A DNA stretch of 64,000 bases from Gammaproteobacteria bacterium (GTDB lineage Bacteria > Pseudomonadota > Gammaproteobacteria > Pseudomonadales > Pseudohongiellaceae): positions 1 to 64,000 of the forward strand of contig RFVC01000007.1 of assembly GCA_009922595.1 (NCBI GenBank). Reading direction: 5' to 3'. Each line of letters opens with the position of its first letter. Positions within the stretch are counted from its first letter, which is position 1. Under the pieces are notes generated by a model. The model did no database searches. It saw only the letters and a program-made list of their open reading frames with translations, and was not told the DNA's origin. Made by a program: the position numbers and the translations under genes. Shown here in pieces: positions 1 through 8,071 of the stretch.

Positions 1-1376
1 GCCATTGGGTCGCGGCGGATGGAGGCTTGGTTCTCGGCGGCGGCGGTAGCCTCACTGCCCAGTGTAGCGCCCATGTACACGCCGTGAGACCAGTCCTGGC
101 TCTGGTAAACCAGCGGGAATGTTGTGCTGAGACGGCCGCCAAAGAGGAATGCACTGATAGGCACACCAGCAGGATTTTCCCAGTCTGGGTCGACACTCGG
201 ACACTGACTGGCCGGCGCTGTAAAGCGCGCATTAGGATGGGCCGCATTGCGGCCGCAGTCAGGCGTCCAGTCTTTTCCCTGCCAGTCGATCAGGTGAGGG
301 GGCGGCTCGTCAGTCATGCCCTCCCACCAGACATCGCCATCATCAGTAAGGGCGACATTGGTGAAAATGGAATTCTCTTTCATGGTTTCCATAGCAGCCG
401 GATTGCTTTCCATAGATGTGCCGGGAGCAACACCAAAGTAACCTGCTTCCGGATTGATCGCATACATTTGGCCGTCTTTTCCCGGCTTGATCCAGGCAAT
501 GTCGTCGCCGACCGTATGCACTTTCCAGCCCTCGAAACCCTCAGGTGGAATCAGCATTGCCAAGTTGGTTTTACCGCAGGCACTAGGAAACGCGCCGGCA
601 ATATAGGTTTTTTCACCTTCCGGTGATTCCACGCCCACAATCATCATGTGCTCGGCCAGCCAGCCCTCGTCGCGAGCCATGACTGAGGCAATACGTAGCG
701 CGACACACTTCTTGCCAAGCAAGGCATTACCCCCGTAACCAGAACCGTAGGAAATGACCTCACGGCTTTCAGGGAAGTGAACGATATAGCGGTTATCTGG
801 ATCACAGGGCCACGGCACATCGGCTCTGCCGTCTGCAAGAGGATAACCAATGGAATGCAGACACTGAATAAAATCATTATCACTCAGGATATCCAGTATT
901 TCGCTGCCGATACGGGCCATGATGCGCATACTGACAACCACGTAGGGGCTGTCTGTAATCTGCACGCCAATCTGTGCAATATCAGAACCAAGCGGTCCCA
1001 TGCTGAACGGGATCACGTACATGGACCGCCCCTTCATGCAGCCATCAAAAAGACCATTCAGGGTTCCGCGCATTACATCGGGAGCCATCCAGTTATTCGT
1101 GGCGCCGGCATTCTCTTCTTTCTCACTGCATATATAGGTGCGGCCTTCGACGCGGGCTACGTCGCGTGGGTCGGAACGGGAAAGGAAGGAGCCCGGCCTG
1201 AGTTCAGGATTCAGGCGGATAAAAGTTCCGGCTTCTACCAGTTCATTACACAGCCTGTTGTATTCGTCTTCACTGCCGTCACACCAATGGATCTTGCTGG
1301 GTTTACAGAGGGCTTCTATTTCTTTAATCCAGTTGATCAGTTTCTGGTTCGTCGTGTTGGCCTGTGATGAGGTCAT
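1..1376 (-). CDS. pckG: Phosphoenolpyruvate carboxykinase (GTP), C-terminus cut by window edge
   Basis: GTP-dependent PEPCK converts oxaloacetate plus GTP to phosphoenolpyruvate, CO2 and GDP in the cytoplasm and feeds gluconeogenesis. The minus strand reads open from an ATG at 1376 to the window edge, giving 458 residues; the family is about 600, so roughly the last quarter is missing. The N-terminus carries the family sequence [15 protein letters not shown]. The P-loop [11 protein letters not shown] holds the mobile catalytic cysteine at residue 267. [10 protein letters not shown] and [11 protein letters not shown] also match. A GGAG lies about 11 nt before the ATG. Many gammaproteobacteria use the unrelated ATP-type PckA instead. 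Identity is secure; only the 3' end is unseen. Confidence 0.95.
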   Translation of the reverse strand, partial: MTSSQANTTNQKLINWIKEIEALCKPSKIHWCDGSEDEYNRLCNELVEAGTFIRLNPELRPGSFLSRSDPRDVARVEGRTYICSEKEENAGATNNWMAPDVMRGTLNGLFDGCMKGRSMYVIPFSMGPLGSDIAQIGVQITDSPYVVVSMRIMARIGSEILDILSDNDFIQCLHSIGYPLADGRADVPWPCDPDNRYIVHFPESREVISYGSGYGGNALLGKKCVALRIASVMARDEGWLAEHMMIVGVESPEGEKTYIAGAFPSACGKTNLAMLIPPEGFEGWKVHTVGDDIAWIKPGKDGQMYAINPEAGYFGVAPGTSMESNPAAMETMKENSIFTNVALTDDGDVWWEGMTDEPPPHLIDWQGKDWTPDCGRNAAHPNARFTAPASQCPSVDPDWENPAGVPISAFLFGGRLSTTFPLVYQSQDWSHGVYMGATLGSEATAAAENQASIRRDPM

Positions 1377-1541
1377 GAATAAATTAGCTCCGAATCTATC
1401 AGCGGCGAGTAGCCACCATTTTTGAAGCGGTGCATTTTATAGTTTCTTTACTGTTTTGAGTACCGTATGGGACTAATTTGCGGGTAAAAAAGGAAAAATA
1501 CCCTGTTATCCCTAAGGAAATAGATTTTATCCCCGAGACTT

Positions 1542-1570
1542 TTGAATGCAGGGGATGAAAGTGGTACATT
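1542..1570 (+). promoter_or_regulatory. Candidate sigma-70 promoter for the LeuB-like gene
   Basis: TTGAAT, 17 nt, TACATT lies about 40 nt before the start codon at 1610. Each hexamer matches the consensus at 4 of 6 positions. The 233-bp gap between pckG and this gene shows no other obvious signal except a near match to the I-SceI site at 1497-1514. Confidence 0.35.
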
Positions 1571-1609
1571 AGCGCGCCTTTTCGCTCCCCAAAATAGCGG
1601 ATTATTTTC

Positions 1610-2707
1610 ATGAGCACTTACAAAATTGCCCTTTTGGACGGTGACGGCATTGGCCCAGAAATCATGGCCGAGGCGGTCAAGATTCTGAAACTGGTCGAAG
1701 AACGCAACGACGTGATTTTCGACCTGGTGCACACGCCATTTGGCGCAAGTGCCTGGTTTGAAACAGGTTCTTCCTACCCGGATGAAAGCAAGAAAGTGAC
1801 CGACGAGGCCGATGCCATCCTGAAAGGCCCCATAGGCCTTAGCCATGAAGAATCCAAGAAAATCCCCGTCGACGAGCAGCCAGAGCGCGGCGCCCTGCTA
1901 CCTATGCGCCGCCGCTACAACACGTACGCCAATTTCCGCCCCGTCTACCTGCCCAAGGGGCTGGTGCACTTTTCACCGCTTAAGCCGGAAGTGATCGGAG
2001 ACGGCATTGATATCATGATGATTCGCGAATTGGTGGGTGGTCTTTACTTTGGCAATAAAGAAACCGGGATCAATGAAGACGGCCGCCGTTATGTCAACGA
2101 ATCACTGGAATACAATGAGGACCAGATCAAGCGCATTATGAAAGTGGCCTTCAAAACGGCCATGAAGCGCAAAAAGGTCCTGCACAATATTCATAAATCG
2201 AACGTACTGAAATCGAGCGTGCTCTGGAATGAAGTTATGGAAGAAGTGCATGCAGACTTCCCCGAGGTCGAGGTAGTTAATATCCTGGTCGATGCCGCGG
2301 CAACCTATCTCTGCCTGAACCCTGACATGTTTGACACCATGGTAATGGAAAACATGTTCGGCGATATCCTGTCTGACCAAGGCGGCGGTATTCTGGGCTC
2401 ACTGGGCCTGATGCCTTCCGCCTGCGTGGGCGACAAGAAAGCCTATTATGAACCTTCCCATGGGTCCGCGCCGGACATTGCCGGCAAGAACATTGCCAAT
2501 CCTTACTCCATGATTGGCTCAGTCGCCATGATGCTCGACATAAGTTTCGACATGGAAGAAGAGTCGAAGAAAGTCTGGAACGCGATGCAGTCAGTATTTG
2601 CTGACGGCTTCAGTACACCCGACCTGTCAAAGGAAGGCTCTGGCGTGACCATGATCAGCACGTCTGATTTCGGCAGCAAGGTGGCGGAAGCTTTATCTAA
2701 AATTTGA
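1610..2707 (+). CDS. Isopropylmalate/isocitrate dehydrogenase family, LeuB-like
   Basis: 365-residue NAD-dependent beta-decarboxylating dehydrogenase. GDGIGPE is at 11-17. The catalytic and metal positions of isopropylmalate dehydrogenase are all present: R110, R129, Y136, K186, D218, D242 and D246. The NAD-binding EPSHGSAPDIAGKNIANP is at 281-298. The substrate loop is unusual: PMRRRYNTYANFRP near 98-111 and RELVGGLYFG at 129-138, where typical LeuB has LRKxLxLFANLRP and RELTGGIYFG. No leuCD lies nearby. It may be a true LeuB or a paralogue acting on a related malate; the 3-methylmalate of the citramalate route is possible because a citramalate synthase-type gene lies 2.8 kb away. Family certain, substrate not. 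Confidence 0.85.
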   Translation: MSTYKIALLDGDGIGPEIMAEAVKILKLVEERNDVIFDLVHTPFGASAWFETGSSYPDESKKVTDEADAILKGPIGLSHEESKKIPVDEQPERGALLPMRRRYNTYANFRPVYLPKGLVHFSPLKPEVIGDGIDIMMIRELVGGLYFGNKETGINEDGRRYVNESLEYNEDQIKRIMKVAFKTAMKRKKVLHNIHKSNVLKSSVLWNEVMEEVHADFPEVEVVNILVDAAATYLCLNPDMFDTMVMENMFGDILSDQGGGILGSLGLMPSACVGDKKAYYEPSHGSAPDIAGKNIANPYSMIGSVAMMLDISFDMEEESKKVWNAMQSVFADGFSTPDLSKEGSGVTMISTSDFGSKVAEALSKI

Positions 2708-2722
2708 GTAAGTTTTTACTCC

Positions 2723-2740
2723 CGCCGTAACGGCGTTTTT
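2723..2740 (+). terminator. Intrinsic terminator after the LeuB-like gene
   Basis: CGCCG, loop TAA, CGGCG and five T begin 15 nt after the stop codon. A short but perfect GC stem with a T-run. The rest of the 299-bp gap to 3006 holds only a small hairpin (CCCAGA/TCTGGG at 2767-2784) and no recognisable gene. Confidence 0.7.
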
Positions 2741-2972
2741 GTGTTAATTCTTTTAAAAAAGAGTAACCCAGAAACCTGTCTGGGGATCGCTGGCCTCGAG
2801 CTCCCTTCGTCACAGGAACATTGCGAGAGGTTGTGAGGACTCGGCTTCCTGTCTAGGCCTTCCTCAACCTGCGGTCCATGGCAACTTGATTCTTGAAATA
2901 ACCCTGTTCCTCAGCAATTCCCACTCGACTTTGATTCTTCGACCTGTTCAGCCTAATACTAACTTCGATAGA

Positions 2973-3014
2973 TTTTCTAACCTTGAAAAGTCGCAACGGC
3001 GACTGGTTAGAAAA
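2973..3014 (-). terminator. Nested palindrome; likely terminator of the GST gene
   Basis: An outer inverted repeat (TTTTCTAACC at 2973-2982 and GGTTAGAAAA at 3005-3014) encloses an inner one (AGTCGC at 2989-2994 and GCGACT at 2999-3004, loop AACG). Read on the minus strand, the inner stem follows the GST stop codon directly and is trailed by TTTTC, as in an intrinsic terminator. The outer arms overlap the stop codon. Confidence 0.55.
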
Positions 3015-3840
3015 AAAGCTTGGTTGATAATCGGCCTTCTGAAGAAAAAATCATTTCCTCTATTTCAGGCCAAGATCTCTTTCCATTTTCATACATTTCT
3101 TTTTTTAATTCGGCTGGCAGCCATTGATCAAAAGCGGGCTCAAAGGTTTTACGTTTCCTGATGGTTTCAAACCATCTTCCAACAGAGGGGAGCCTCCCGT
3201 TCTCCCATAAGGGCTCCATCGCCAGGGCCGCCAGGCGATTAACGTAAGGTGCCATGGCCACGTCGGCCAACGAGAACTGTGTACCACAGAGCCAGTCATT
3301 CCTGCCTAGCGCCTCTTCCATCTTGTCGAGGTAATACACAAACAGTTGAATCTTGTCACGTGCTCCGGGCGCATTAATGCCCTCCTGAATCCACTGCCAT
3401 TTCAGCAGCCTGGCTGCCTTGCCGGCACTGTCGCCTTTCTCGACAAAATCCTTAAAACTGCCGGCTCCGTTCGCAAGGATGGTATGCCGGTGGGATACCA
3501 CATAGGTCAGTGCCGAACAGGCAGGGTGCAGCTCCTCATCCACGGCCTTGGTCCATGCGCGCACCTGCGCCCTGCCCGCTGCGTTACCCGGCATAAGTGC
3601 CGGTTCCGGGTACTTGTCTTCTAGGTATTCACAGATGATGGTCGACTCTGAGATCACCAGGCCATCATCAATCAGCAGCGGAACAACCCCCTTGGGATTG
3701 AGCTTGAGGTATTCTTCGTTGAACTGCTCACCCTTGAGAATATCCACGTAATGGCCTTCCCAGTCTAGGCCCTTTTCTACCATGGCAAATCGCACCTTGG
3801 CAGCACAGGCAGAGGAGCCGTGGTGATAAAGTTCAAGCAT
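3007..3840 (-). CDS. Glutathione S-transferase family protein
   Basis: 277 residues. The N-terminal thioredoxin-like domain has SSACAAKVR near 9-17 with the family's active-site serine/cysteine region, the cis-proline stretch NPKGVVPLL and the glutathione-contacting ISESTIICEYL. An all-helical GST_C domain follows, including FSLADVAMAPYVNRL. It would conjugate or reduce small electrophiles with glutathione in the cytoplasm; the substrate cannot be told from sequence. It lies 21 nt downstream of the MOSC gene on the same strand and may be co-transcribed with it. The C-terminus is slightly long and basic. A terminator-like palindrome overlaps its end. Confidence 0.85.
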   Translation of the reverse strand: MLELYHHGSSACAAKVRFAMVEKGLDWEGHYVDILKGEQFNEEYLKLNPKGVVPLLIDDGLVISESTIICEYLEDKYPEPALMPGNAAGRAQVRAWTKAVDEELHPACSALTYVVSHRHTILANGAGSFKDFVEKGDSAGKAARLLKWQWIQEGINAPGARDKIQLFVYYLDKMEEALGRNDWLCGTQFSLADVAMAPYVNRLAALAMEPLWENGRLPSVGRWFETIRKRKTFEPAFDQWLPAELKKEMYENGKRSWPEIEEMIFSSEGRLSTKLFF

Positions 3841-3861
3841 ATAGATCTCTCAGTATTTCAA

Positions 3862-4413
3862 TCAGATTTTGCGGATGGTATCGCCCTTGCTCACCATGCC
3901 GGGCTTTACAATTCGCGCGTTGATACCGCACTGGTTGAGTGACTTGCCAAGTTCAGAGTTTACGAACTGGGTTGCCGGCTTGCCGAAGCGCGCGCCAAAT
4001 TTTGCACAGCCCAGGTGAGGCAGCTCCGTGACTTCTATTTCAGCATCTCCGATAACCAGGTGTGTACCGGGAGGGATGTTGGCATTACTAAGGTCAAAAT
4101 CGACGAAAAACTGGTCGCCGGCTTCAGGCCAAAGATGCTCAGAATCTGTTATTGCGGCAATGGCCCGGCTGCCCATCAGGGTCAGCTGCCGGCCGGGGTC
4201 CGCTGAACCTTCCGCTTTATGTTTGTCTCCCCGTCTCAGCCAGTTGTCCCCCACCAGGCCCAGCTCCTTATCCAGTTCACCCGCTTCTGCTACCAGGCGT
4301 TTTCCTGTTTCTGGTCGAATCACAATCATGTCCACACTGCCCTCTGCCGCAGGCGCCTGGCGAATAGTCTCCAGGCAGAATTCCATGTCTTCCAATGGTT
4401 TGAGTTCACTCAT
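3862..4413 (-). CDS. MOSC domain-containing protein
   Basis: 183 residues consisting of a stand-alone MOSC domain, the molybdenum-cofactor sulfurase C-terminal fold. The key cysteine lies in LPHLGCAKFGARFG, and FVNS follows as in small bacterial MOSC proteins of the YiiM type. Such proteins bind molybdenum cofactor and reduce N-hydroxylated compounds or carry sulfur; the exact role is unknown. No molybdoenzyme gene is nearby. It sits 27 nt downstream of threonine aldolase and upstream of GST on the same strand, so a catabolic or detoxification read-through unit is possible. Confidence 0.85.
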   Translation of the reverse strand: MSELKPLEDMEFCLETIRQAPAAEGSVDMIVIRPETGKRLVAEAGELDKELGLVGDNWLRRGDKHKAEGSADPGRQLTLMGSRAIAAITDSEHLWPEAGDQFFVDFDLSNANIPPGTHLVIGDAEIEVTELPHLGCAKFGARFGKPATQFVNSELGKSLNQCGINARIVKPGMVSKGDTIRKI

Positions 4414-4440
4414 TGTTGTTACCTCTCGTGTGTAGTGATC

Positions 4441-5454
4441 TCATGATTGCTGGTAAAAAGCCTTTATAGCTTCTGCAGTGGCAAGCACATCGTCCGCGCT
4501 CACCTGCATATGGGTTACTAGACGTATTTCTGACCCCGGTTCAATCAGGATTTCCCTTGAGGCCAGGTGGTCAGTCAATTCCTCCACGCGCCCATCCCGG
4601 GGTTTGAAAAACACCATGTTGGTATGCATCGTCTGCAGGCTGACATCAAGTTCATCGATTTCAGCCAAGGCTTTGCCAAGTAGTGCTGCATTGTCATGAT
4701 CCTCGGCCAGGCGATCGATATTGTTTTCAAGTGCATAAAGCCCCGCGGCGGCAATGATGCCAGCCTGACGCATCCCGCCCCCCAGCATTTTTCGCCAGCG
4801 CCGCCCTGTCTTGATGAAATCGGCTGGCCCGCAAAGCACGGAGCCAACGGGTGCACCAAGCCCCTTGGACAGGCAGATAGAAACACTGTCAAAGAAACGG
4901 GTAATGTCGGTTGCCTTGCAGCCAAGCCTGACCACTGCGTTAAAAAGTCTCGCACCATCGAGGTGGTTGCCAAGCTTATGATCTGAGGCGAGGCTTGTTG
5001 CAGCGCTGATGTATTCCATTGGCAGCACTTTCCCACCGATGGTGTTTTCAAGACACAGCAGTTTCGAAATGGCGTAATGAAAATCATCAGGCTTGATTAC
5101 GGCACGGATTTTTCCCAACGGCATGGTGCCGTCAGGCTCCAATTCAACTGGTTGTGGCTGGATGCTGCCAAGAACAGCGGCACCACCGCCCTCATATTTG
5201 TAGGTATGGGCCTGCTGGCCGACGATATATTCCTCGCCGCGCTGGCAGTGACTGAGAATGCCTACAAGATTGGACTGAGTACCACTGGGGACAAAGAGTC
5301 CGGCTTCCATGCCTGTTATTTCGGCGGCATAAGCTTCAAGTCGGTTAACGGAGGGGTCATCGCCCCACACATCATCCCCTACTTCTGCATCCACCATGAC
5401 CTTACGCATTGCTTGAGTGGGCTTGGTTACCGTGTCGCTGCGCAGGTCTATCAT
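4441..5454 (-). CDS. ltaE: Low-specificity L-threonine aldolase
   Basis: PLP enzyme that cleaves L-threonine or allo-threonine to glycine and acetaldehyde. The start is taken at MIDLRSDTVTKPT because that is the family N-terminus and AAGGA precedes it by a few bases; a longer open frame upstream reads into the preceding gene. The 337 residues are full length. The PLP lysine is K197 in SICLSKGLGAPVGS, and HLDGAR supplies the cofactor-binding aspartate. Only 11 nt separate it from the citramalate synthase-type gene, so the two are probably one operon under the same isoleucine-responsive leader. That pairing makes sense if threonine is diverted to glycine while isoleucine is made from pyruvate (inference). 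Confidence 0.93.
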   Translation of the reverse strand: MIDLRSDTVTKPTQAMRKVMVDAEVGDDVWGDDPSVNRLEAYAAEITGMEAGLFVPSGTQSNLVGILSHCQRGEEYIVGQQAHTYKYEGGGAAVLGSIQPQPVELEPDGTMPLGKIRAVIKPDDFHYAISKLLCLENTIGGKVLPMEYISAATSLASDHKLGNHLDGARLFNAVVRLGCKATDITRFFDSVSICLSKGLGAPVGSVLCGPADFIKTGRRWRKMLGGGMRQAGIIAAAGLYALENNIDRLAEDHDNAALLGKALAEIDELDVSLQTMHTNMVFFKPRDGRVEELTDHLASREILIEPGSEIRLVTHMQVSADDVLATAEAIKAFYQQS

Positions 5455-5465
5455 AGCTTTTCCTT

Positions 5466-7067
5466 TTATTCCTGCCGTAACCGACTGTGCAAGTGGGTGT
5501 TGATCATTCGCAGGGTGGCTACGACGGCAGCATACACCTGGTTGGAATGCACGCCTCGGGTACGCATATTCCTGCCCGAGTTGCCGCGGGCATCGCCGGC
5601 CCAGGTTATGGTACATTCTGTAAGGGCCCCGGTTTTACCCCCTTTGGGAATACGCACCGCATAATCCACAAGCTCGGGCATGTCGAAACTTATCTGGACC
5701 AGGATTTTTTCAAGGGCATTCATGAACGCAGCGTAACCGCCGTTACCACTTCCTGATTCTTGATAGGCCGCACCGTCAATTTCCACTTTGAGGTTAACCT
5801 CTGACTGGCTGTCAAGCTTGCTCTGGATTTCACAGTCCACCAGACGGATATGCTGGTAATCGTTACTTTCAAGTACGTCCGCAATAATGAAGGGTAAATC
5901 ATCTGCCGTGATGGTTTCCTTTGAATCTCCAAGGGTAACGACCCTGTCCAGAACACGCTTGAGGTTTTCATCTGAAAGCGTGATACCCAGTTCTTCTATA
6001 TTTTTCAGCACAGAAGCCTTGCCGCTCAGTTTTCCGAGCGCATAGGTACGCTTGCGATCAAACCGCTCCGGGCTGAGACGTGTTTCATAAAGGCCACCCT
6101 TAACATCACCGTCGGCATGAATACCTGCGGTCTGGGTGAATACATCCTGTCCAAGTATCGGCATGTTGGCCGCGATGTATTTACCGGAGAACTGCTCAAC
6201 CATGACGGATATATGATGCAGGTGACTTTCATCTATACCAGTTTTTATTCCGATCTTGTCGCGCAGGACAACCGTGAGTTCGGCTAATGAGACATTACCG
6301 GCCCGCTCACCGAGACAGTTCATCGTGCAGTGCAGGTTGGTAATGCCGGCACGCACCGCAGCCATGCAGTTGGCCGTGGCCAGGCCGTAATCGTTGTGGG
6401 GGTGAAAATCAAAAACCTGGTCGGGAAAGTTTGATCGCATGTCAGTTAGCGCAGCAAAAACCTCATCGGGACTCATCACGCCCAGCGTGTCAGGGAGCAT
6501 GAAATGCTCGATGCCGCAGTCACCGATCGCCTTCATCAGGTCGAAAACATAGGATTTGTTATCAGCGTAACCGTTGGACCAGTCCTCGAGATAGCAGTTC
6601 ACATGCATGCCCTGCTCTTTGGCATAAGCCACGGTTTTTAGGATGTCAGCAACATGCTCTTCCAGCGTTTTACCCAGCTGGTTGGTACAGTGTTTTTCAC
6701 TGCCCTTAACAAGCAGGTTGATGACTTTGCCACCGGCTTTACGGATCCAGTCAACGCTGCGGTTGTAATCAACAAAACCAAGCACCTCGACACGTTCGTC
6801 CAGTTCATGTTCAGCCGCCCAGTTGATGATATTGCGCAGGGCTTGCTGTTCACCGCTTGAAACCCGTGCAGAGGCCACCTCGATGCGATCCACACCAAGG
6901 GATTCGAGCATGGCCTGGACAATATTCAGCTTTTCATCCGCGGTAAAGGAAACCCCCTGGGTCTGCTCACCATCGCGCAGGGTGGTGTCCATCAGGGCCA
7001 CGTATTCCGGTAATGTCTGTGTCTGGACAGTATTAGTCACTGTTTTCCCATTTCCATGTTTTGTCAT
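5466..7067 (-). CDS. cimA: (R)-citramalate synthase / 2-isopropylmalate synthase family with regulatory domain
   Basis: 533-residue enzyme of the DRE-TIM condensing family. TTLRDGEQTQG is at 28-38, HPHNDYG at 222-228 and GIHADG at 315-320; a C-terminal LeuA-type allosteric domain covers about 400-530. It resembles the Leptospira citramalate synthase closely, as I recall that sequence. Its pyruvate-contacting residues (R16, L81, L104, Y144) align at a constant offset with R31, L96, L119 and Y159. The reaction would be pyruvate plus acetyl-CoA to citramalate, the first step of threonine-independent isoleucine synthesis. The isoleucine-rich leader peptide and attenuator upstream support isoleucine rather than leucine. 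Start choice: the ATG at 7067 lies just after the terminator U-tract without a clear Shine-Dalgarno; GTG at 7040, preceded by GGGA, is an alternative. Residual doubt is a leucine-pathway LeuA. Confidence 0.8.
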   Translation of the reverse strand: MTKHGNGKTVTNTVQTQTLPEYVALMDTTLRDGEQTQGVSFTADEKLNIVQAMLESLGVDRIEVASARVSSGEQQALRNIINWAAEHELDERVEVLGFVDYNRSVDWIRKAGGKVINLLVKGSEKHCTNQLGKTLEEHVADILKTVAYAKEQGMHVNCYLEDWSNGYADNKSYVFDLMKAIGDCGIEHFMLPDTLGVMSPDEVFAALTDMRSNFPDQVFDFHPHNDYGLATANCMAAVRAGITNLHCTMNCLGERAGNVSLAELTVVLRDKIGIKTGIDESHLHHISVMVEQFSGKYIAANMPILGQDVFTQTAGIHADGDVKGGLYETRLSPERFDRKRTYALGKLSGKASVLKNIEELGITLSDENLKRVLDRVVTLGDSKETITADDLPFIIADVLESNDYQHIRLVDCEIQSKLDSQSEVNLKVEIDGAAYQESGSGNGGYAAFMNALEKILVQISFDMPELVDYAVRIPKGGKTGALTECTITWAGDARGNSGRNMRTRGVHSNQVYAAVVATLRMINTHLHSRLRQE

Positions 7068-7076
7068 GGTGCAAAT

Positions 7077-7102
7077 AAAAAACCCGCCTTGAGGCGGGTT
7101 TT
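7077..7102 (-). terminator. Attenuator terminator before the citramalate synthase-type gene
   Basis: On the minus strand AAAACCCGCC, loop TCAA, GGCGGGTTTT form a perfect 10-bp stem, and the T-run at the end of the stem is followed by ATTT. It lies 42 nt after the stop of the isoleucine-rich leader frame and 9 nt before the structural ATG. A terminator in this place makes sense only as a conditional one. Confidence 0.88.
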
Positions 7103-7134
7103 CTAAATCTTTTTGCAAACAATAATCAAAGATT

Positions 7135-7154
7135 CCACCCGCTTTCAGCGCTGG
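7135..7154 (-). promoter_or_regulatory. Antiterminator / pause-hairpin segment of the attenuator
   Basis: This overlaps the leader stop codon. The RNA CCAGCGCUGAAAGCGGGUGG can fold on itself (CCA/UGG and CGCU/AGCG). Its GCGGGU can instead pair with the ACCCGC of the terminator's first arm. These are the segment 1:2, 2:3 and 3:4 alternatives expected of a ribosome-mediated attenuator. A ribosome stalled on the isoleucine codons just upstream would cover segment 1 and favour 2:3, allowing read-through. Confidence 0.7.
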
Positions 7155-7192
7155 ATAATAATGCCCTTGATGATTGTGATTCTTAGGTTCAT
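7145..7192 (-). CDS. Isoleucine-rich attenuator leader peptide
   Basis: A 15-codon reading frame, MNLRITIIKGIIIQR, then TGA. Six of fifteen codons are isoleucine (four ATC, two ATT), including an uninterrupted run of three just before the stop. There is one leucine and no valine, so the expected signal is charged isoleucyl-tRNA alone. The ribosome-binding site is weak (GAG about 11 nt upstream). The frame lies between the arylamine acetyltransferase and the citramalate synthase-type gene and is followed by alternative hairpins and an intrinsic terminator. I do not recognise a described leader with this sequence. Confidence 0.82.
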   Translation of the reverse strand: MNLRITIIKGIIIQR

Positions 7193-7232
7193 GGCGCGCA
7201 GTCTCGGAGGTTTCGCCTGTAAAGTCAAGTTT

Positions 7233-8042
7233 TCAGCGGAGATTGGCAAATTTTTCAGCCAGTAAAGGCATATCAATGCCGGAGCCGATTGAAAGGCGAA
7301 AGGTATTTTCAAGCAGGTCGAGCAGTTCCTCCACGGAAGCTATTTCTCGCTGCGCTTTATCACCCTCCACCGTGTGACGGGTGTATGTATGGTTCTGGAC
7401 AGCATGTCGCTCACGCTCATCTGCCCGCCCGAGCATGAGGTTACTGGTAAATAGGGACTCCGGATGGGAGGAGACGAAATGGTTGGCCATTTCATAATCG
7501 ACCGGGTACTGGGGAACCGTATCGAATACATACATCGCCTTCCAGGCACCATTTAGTAATACGTAAATCGTAAATTCATTCCCATCCTGCCCGATCCTGA
7601 ATTGCTCGTGCGGTGAGTCCTGCACCTTGCCAGTCTCAAGTTTTACGGGACCTGTCATGGTAATGCCGCCAAAGCCTACATCAGCAATCCACTGATCTTG
7701 ATCAAGGCTGACTTTTAGCAGCATATGGGTTCGCGCCATCCGGGTTTTATCAAAGGAACGCCAAACAACCCGGGCCGCATGTTCACTTACCTGGAAACCC
7801 AGCGACCTGAGCACATCGGCGAAAAGCCGATTATGTTCAAAACAGTAGCCACCCCTGCCCTGGTTAACCAGTTTTTCAAAAACATTCTCTGAGCGGATAC
7901 TGACAACACCTTTAAGCCATGCATCCAGATTCTCAAAGCAGATTGCCCTAGGATGCAGTCGGTGCAGCTGCTGCAAGGTCTGCAGGTCTGCTTTTGCAGA
8001 CCCCTCAAAGCCTATCCGATCAAAGTATGCCTGTGTATTCAT
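7233..8042 (-). CDS. Arylamine N-acetyltransferase
   Basis: 269 residues, normal for the family. The catalytic triad is visible: C67 in GRGGYCFEHN, H106 in ARTHMLL and D121 in IADVGFGG. It moves an acetyl group from acetyl-CoA to arylamines, arylhydrazines or related amines in the cytoplasm by a ping-pong mechanism. It ends 40 nt before the isoleucine leader frame on the same strand and is divergent from the EamA transporter. Natural substrate unknown. Full length, no irregularities. Confidence 0.93.
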   Translation of the reverse strand: MNTQAYFDRIGFEGSAKADLQTLQQLHRLHPRAICFENLDAWLKGVVSIRSENVFEKLVNQGRGGYCFEHNRLFADVLRSLGFQVSEHAARVVWRSFDKTRMARTHMLLKVSLDQDQWIADVGFGGITMTGPVKLETGKVQDSPHEQFRIGQDGNEFTIYVLLNGAWKAMYVFDTVPQYPVDYEMANHFVSSHPESLFTSNLMLGRADERERHAVQNHTYTRHTVEGDKAQREIASVEELLDLLENTFRLSIGSGIDMPLLAEKFANLR

Positions 8043-8071
8043 GCTATCTATACGTTTTTCAGCGGAGTAGA

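Noticed and set aside
1-1425. Long plus-strand open frames at the left edge (up to about 195 codons)
   Set aside because: They are antisense to pckG, whose minus-strand reading gives an unmistakable PEPCK sequence including the P-loop.
1377-1609. Search for a leader peptide or riboswitch before the LeuB-like gene
   Set aside because: The only short frame (ATG GGA CTA ATT TGC GGG TAA) has no codon bias of interest and no terminator hairpin follows.
5455-5616. Upstream extension of threonine aldolase by 54 codons
   Set aside because: It overlaps the end of the citramalate synthase-type gene; the family start MIDLRSDTVT has its own ribosome-binding site.
7068-7118. Upstream in-frame ATG of the citramalate synthase-type gene at 7118
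   Set aside because: The extension would be encoded by the terminator hairpin itself (residues from ACCCGCC and GGCGGG), which is better read as a regulatory structure.
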